Shown here piece by piece: positions 63,534 to 64,000 of a stretch of DNA of 64,000 nt. The position numbers were made by a program, and so were the translations under genes. Positions within the stretch are counted from its first letter, which is position 1. Every line of letters begins with the position of its first letter. The stretch is taken from positions 434,001 to 498,000 of the forward strand of contig SAUG01000058.1 in the NCBI GenBank assembly GCA_011316305.1, in the 5' to 3' direction. Below the pieces are notes generated by a model. It made no database searches, was not told the origin of the DNA, and saw only the letters and a list, made by a program, of their open reading frames with translations. Source of the DNA: Rusavskia elegans (taxonomy: Eukaryota > Ascomycota > Lecanoromycetes > Teloschistales > Teloschistaceae).

Positions 63534-64000
63534 ATGGAGCAAAGTTTCGCAACCACAGGTGGTGAGCCGAGCCCGCTTGATAGTACAGGCCTAACCCTGC
63601 TGTCCCTCGATGGCGGTGGCGTTCGAGGCCTATCGACCCTATACATATTGAAAAGGATCATGGATCAACTCAATTTCGAACGGAAAAAGAGCAGCCTTGA
63701 GGCAGTAAAGCCATGCGAGGTTTTCGATCTCATTGGGGGCACCAGCACCGGCGGGTAGGTGTTCATCGTCTTCCCGGGGGCAAATTTAATCGATGATTGG
63801 CGTAACAGCCTTATTGCCATTATGCTCGGCCGGTTAGAGATGGACGTTGACCAGTGCATTGACGCATATGTCAAACTTGCTGGCCAGGTGTTCAGTGAAA
63901 AGTCCCTTCCCGTAGACTGGTTGGGCAGAGTGAAGTCGAAGTTTGACTCGAAGAAGCTCAAAGATGCAATCTACGAAATTGTGAAGAAAGGTAGAGCATC
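63534..64000 (+). CDS. Patatin-like phospholipase, 5' part (partial)
   Basis: N-terminal part of a patatin-family serine hydrolase, which cleaves acyl esters of phospholipids or other lipids with a Ser-Asp dyad. Exon 1 (63,534-63,754) encodes the oxyanion-hole motif LSLDGGGVRGLS and the nucleophile elbow GGTSTGG (GxSxG), which is completed across the intron. Exon 2 (63,809 onward) continues in frame as LIAIMLGRLEMDVDQCIDAYVK and stays open to the window end. The catalytic Asp lies beyond it. The start is the ATG at 63,534, because the frame upstream of it has only a TTG. The 30-residue lead before the motif is normal for cytosolic fungal patatins, and there is no signal peptide. In filamentous fungi such domains often sit at the N terminus of NLR-like proteins with NB-ARC and repeat domains. 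Whether that holds here cannot be seen. Confidence 0.9.
63755..63808 (+). other. Spliceosomal intron in the patatin-like gene
   Basis: 54 bases, GTAGGT donor and AACAG acceptor, a typical fungal length. Removing it joins GG to CCTTATT and restores GTSTGG-LIAIMLG. Without splicing the frame ends at the TAG within the donor (63,756-63,758). Confidence 0.85.

Noticed and set aside
63314..63961. Two open frames on the minus strand opposite the patatin-like gene
   Set aside because: They are antisense to exons with clear patatin motifs and have no recognisable domains.

Overview
The window looks like a fragment of a filamentous ascomycete (Pezizomycotina) genome. About the first 62.86 kb is a very AT-rich block in which CA and TG dinucleotides are strikingly scarce, TA is in excess, and CG is still common. 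That is the signature of repeat-induced point mutation (RIP, CpA to TpA) and not of CpG deamination. Stop codons made by RIP (TAG and TAA from TGG, CAG and CAA) break every reading frame, so no intact gene survives there. From about 62,865 the composition switches abruptly to balanced, normal sequence. The only intact gene lies there: the 5' part of a patatin-like phospholipase gene on the + strand, starting at 63,534, with one 54-base intron and running off the window end.

The AT-rich block is a nested cemetery of transposable elements. (1) 644-19,126: an unidentified, roughly 18.5 kb region bounded by a perfect 16-base inverted repeat, with two tandem paralogous coding remnants of about 3.6 kb each and a further 7.8 kb of decayed coding-like sequence. 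(2) 21,361-21,695: a TIR element of 335 bases that has largely escaped RIP. (3) 22,981-62,368: many copies of two related hAT-type families. Their ends resemble TAGACTGGCC...GGCCAGTCTA, and most copies have 8-base target duplications. They range from 0.4-0.8 kb non-autonomous forms to two larger copies with a decayed hAT transposase (37,576-43,280, minus-strand gene; 58,748-61,896, plus-strand gene). (4) A tRNA-headed SINE of about 430 bases: two good copies with 13-14 base target duplications, one RIP-decayed copy and one truncated copy. (5) A second, non-tRNA retroposon-like family of about 870 bases with a CCAAAA-repeat 3' end, 5'-truncated copies and a 15-base target duplication. (6) A minus-strand Ty3/Gypsy LTR retrotransposon at about 49,455-57,762 with recognisable reverse transcriptase and integrase.

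Insertions can be ordered. For example, at 47,976-62,368 an old hAT-type element was split by the Gypsy element, which was itself hit by a hAT MITE that was hit by another. Several insertions are confirmed by empty sites in related copies within the window. The differing RIP load (heavy in most copies, light in the retroposon at 1,027-1,898, the SINE at 32,476-32,913 and the 335-base MITE) suggests several waves of insertion. All identifications of decayed proteins were made by eye, reading through RIP-type stop codons. Long stretches remain unassigned and are listed as such.
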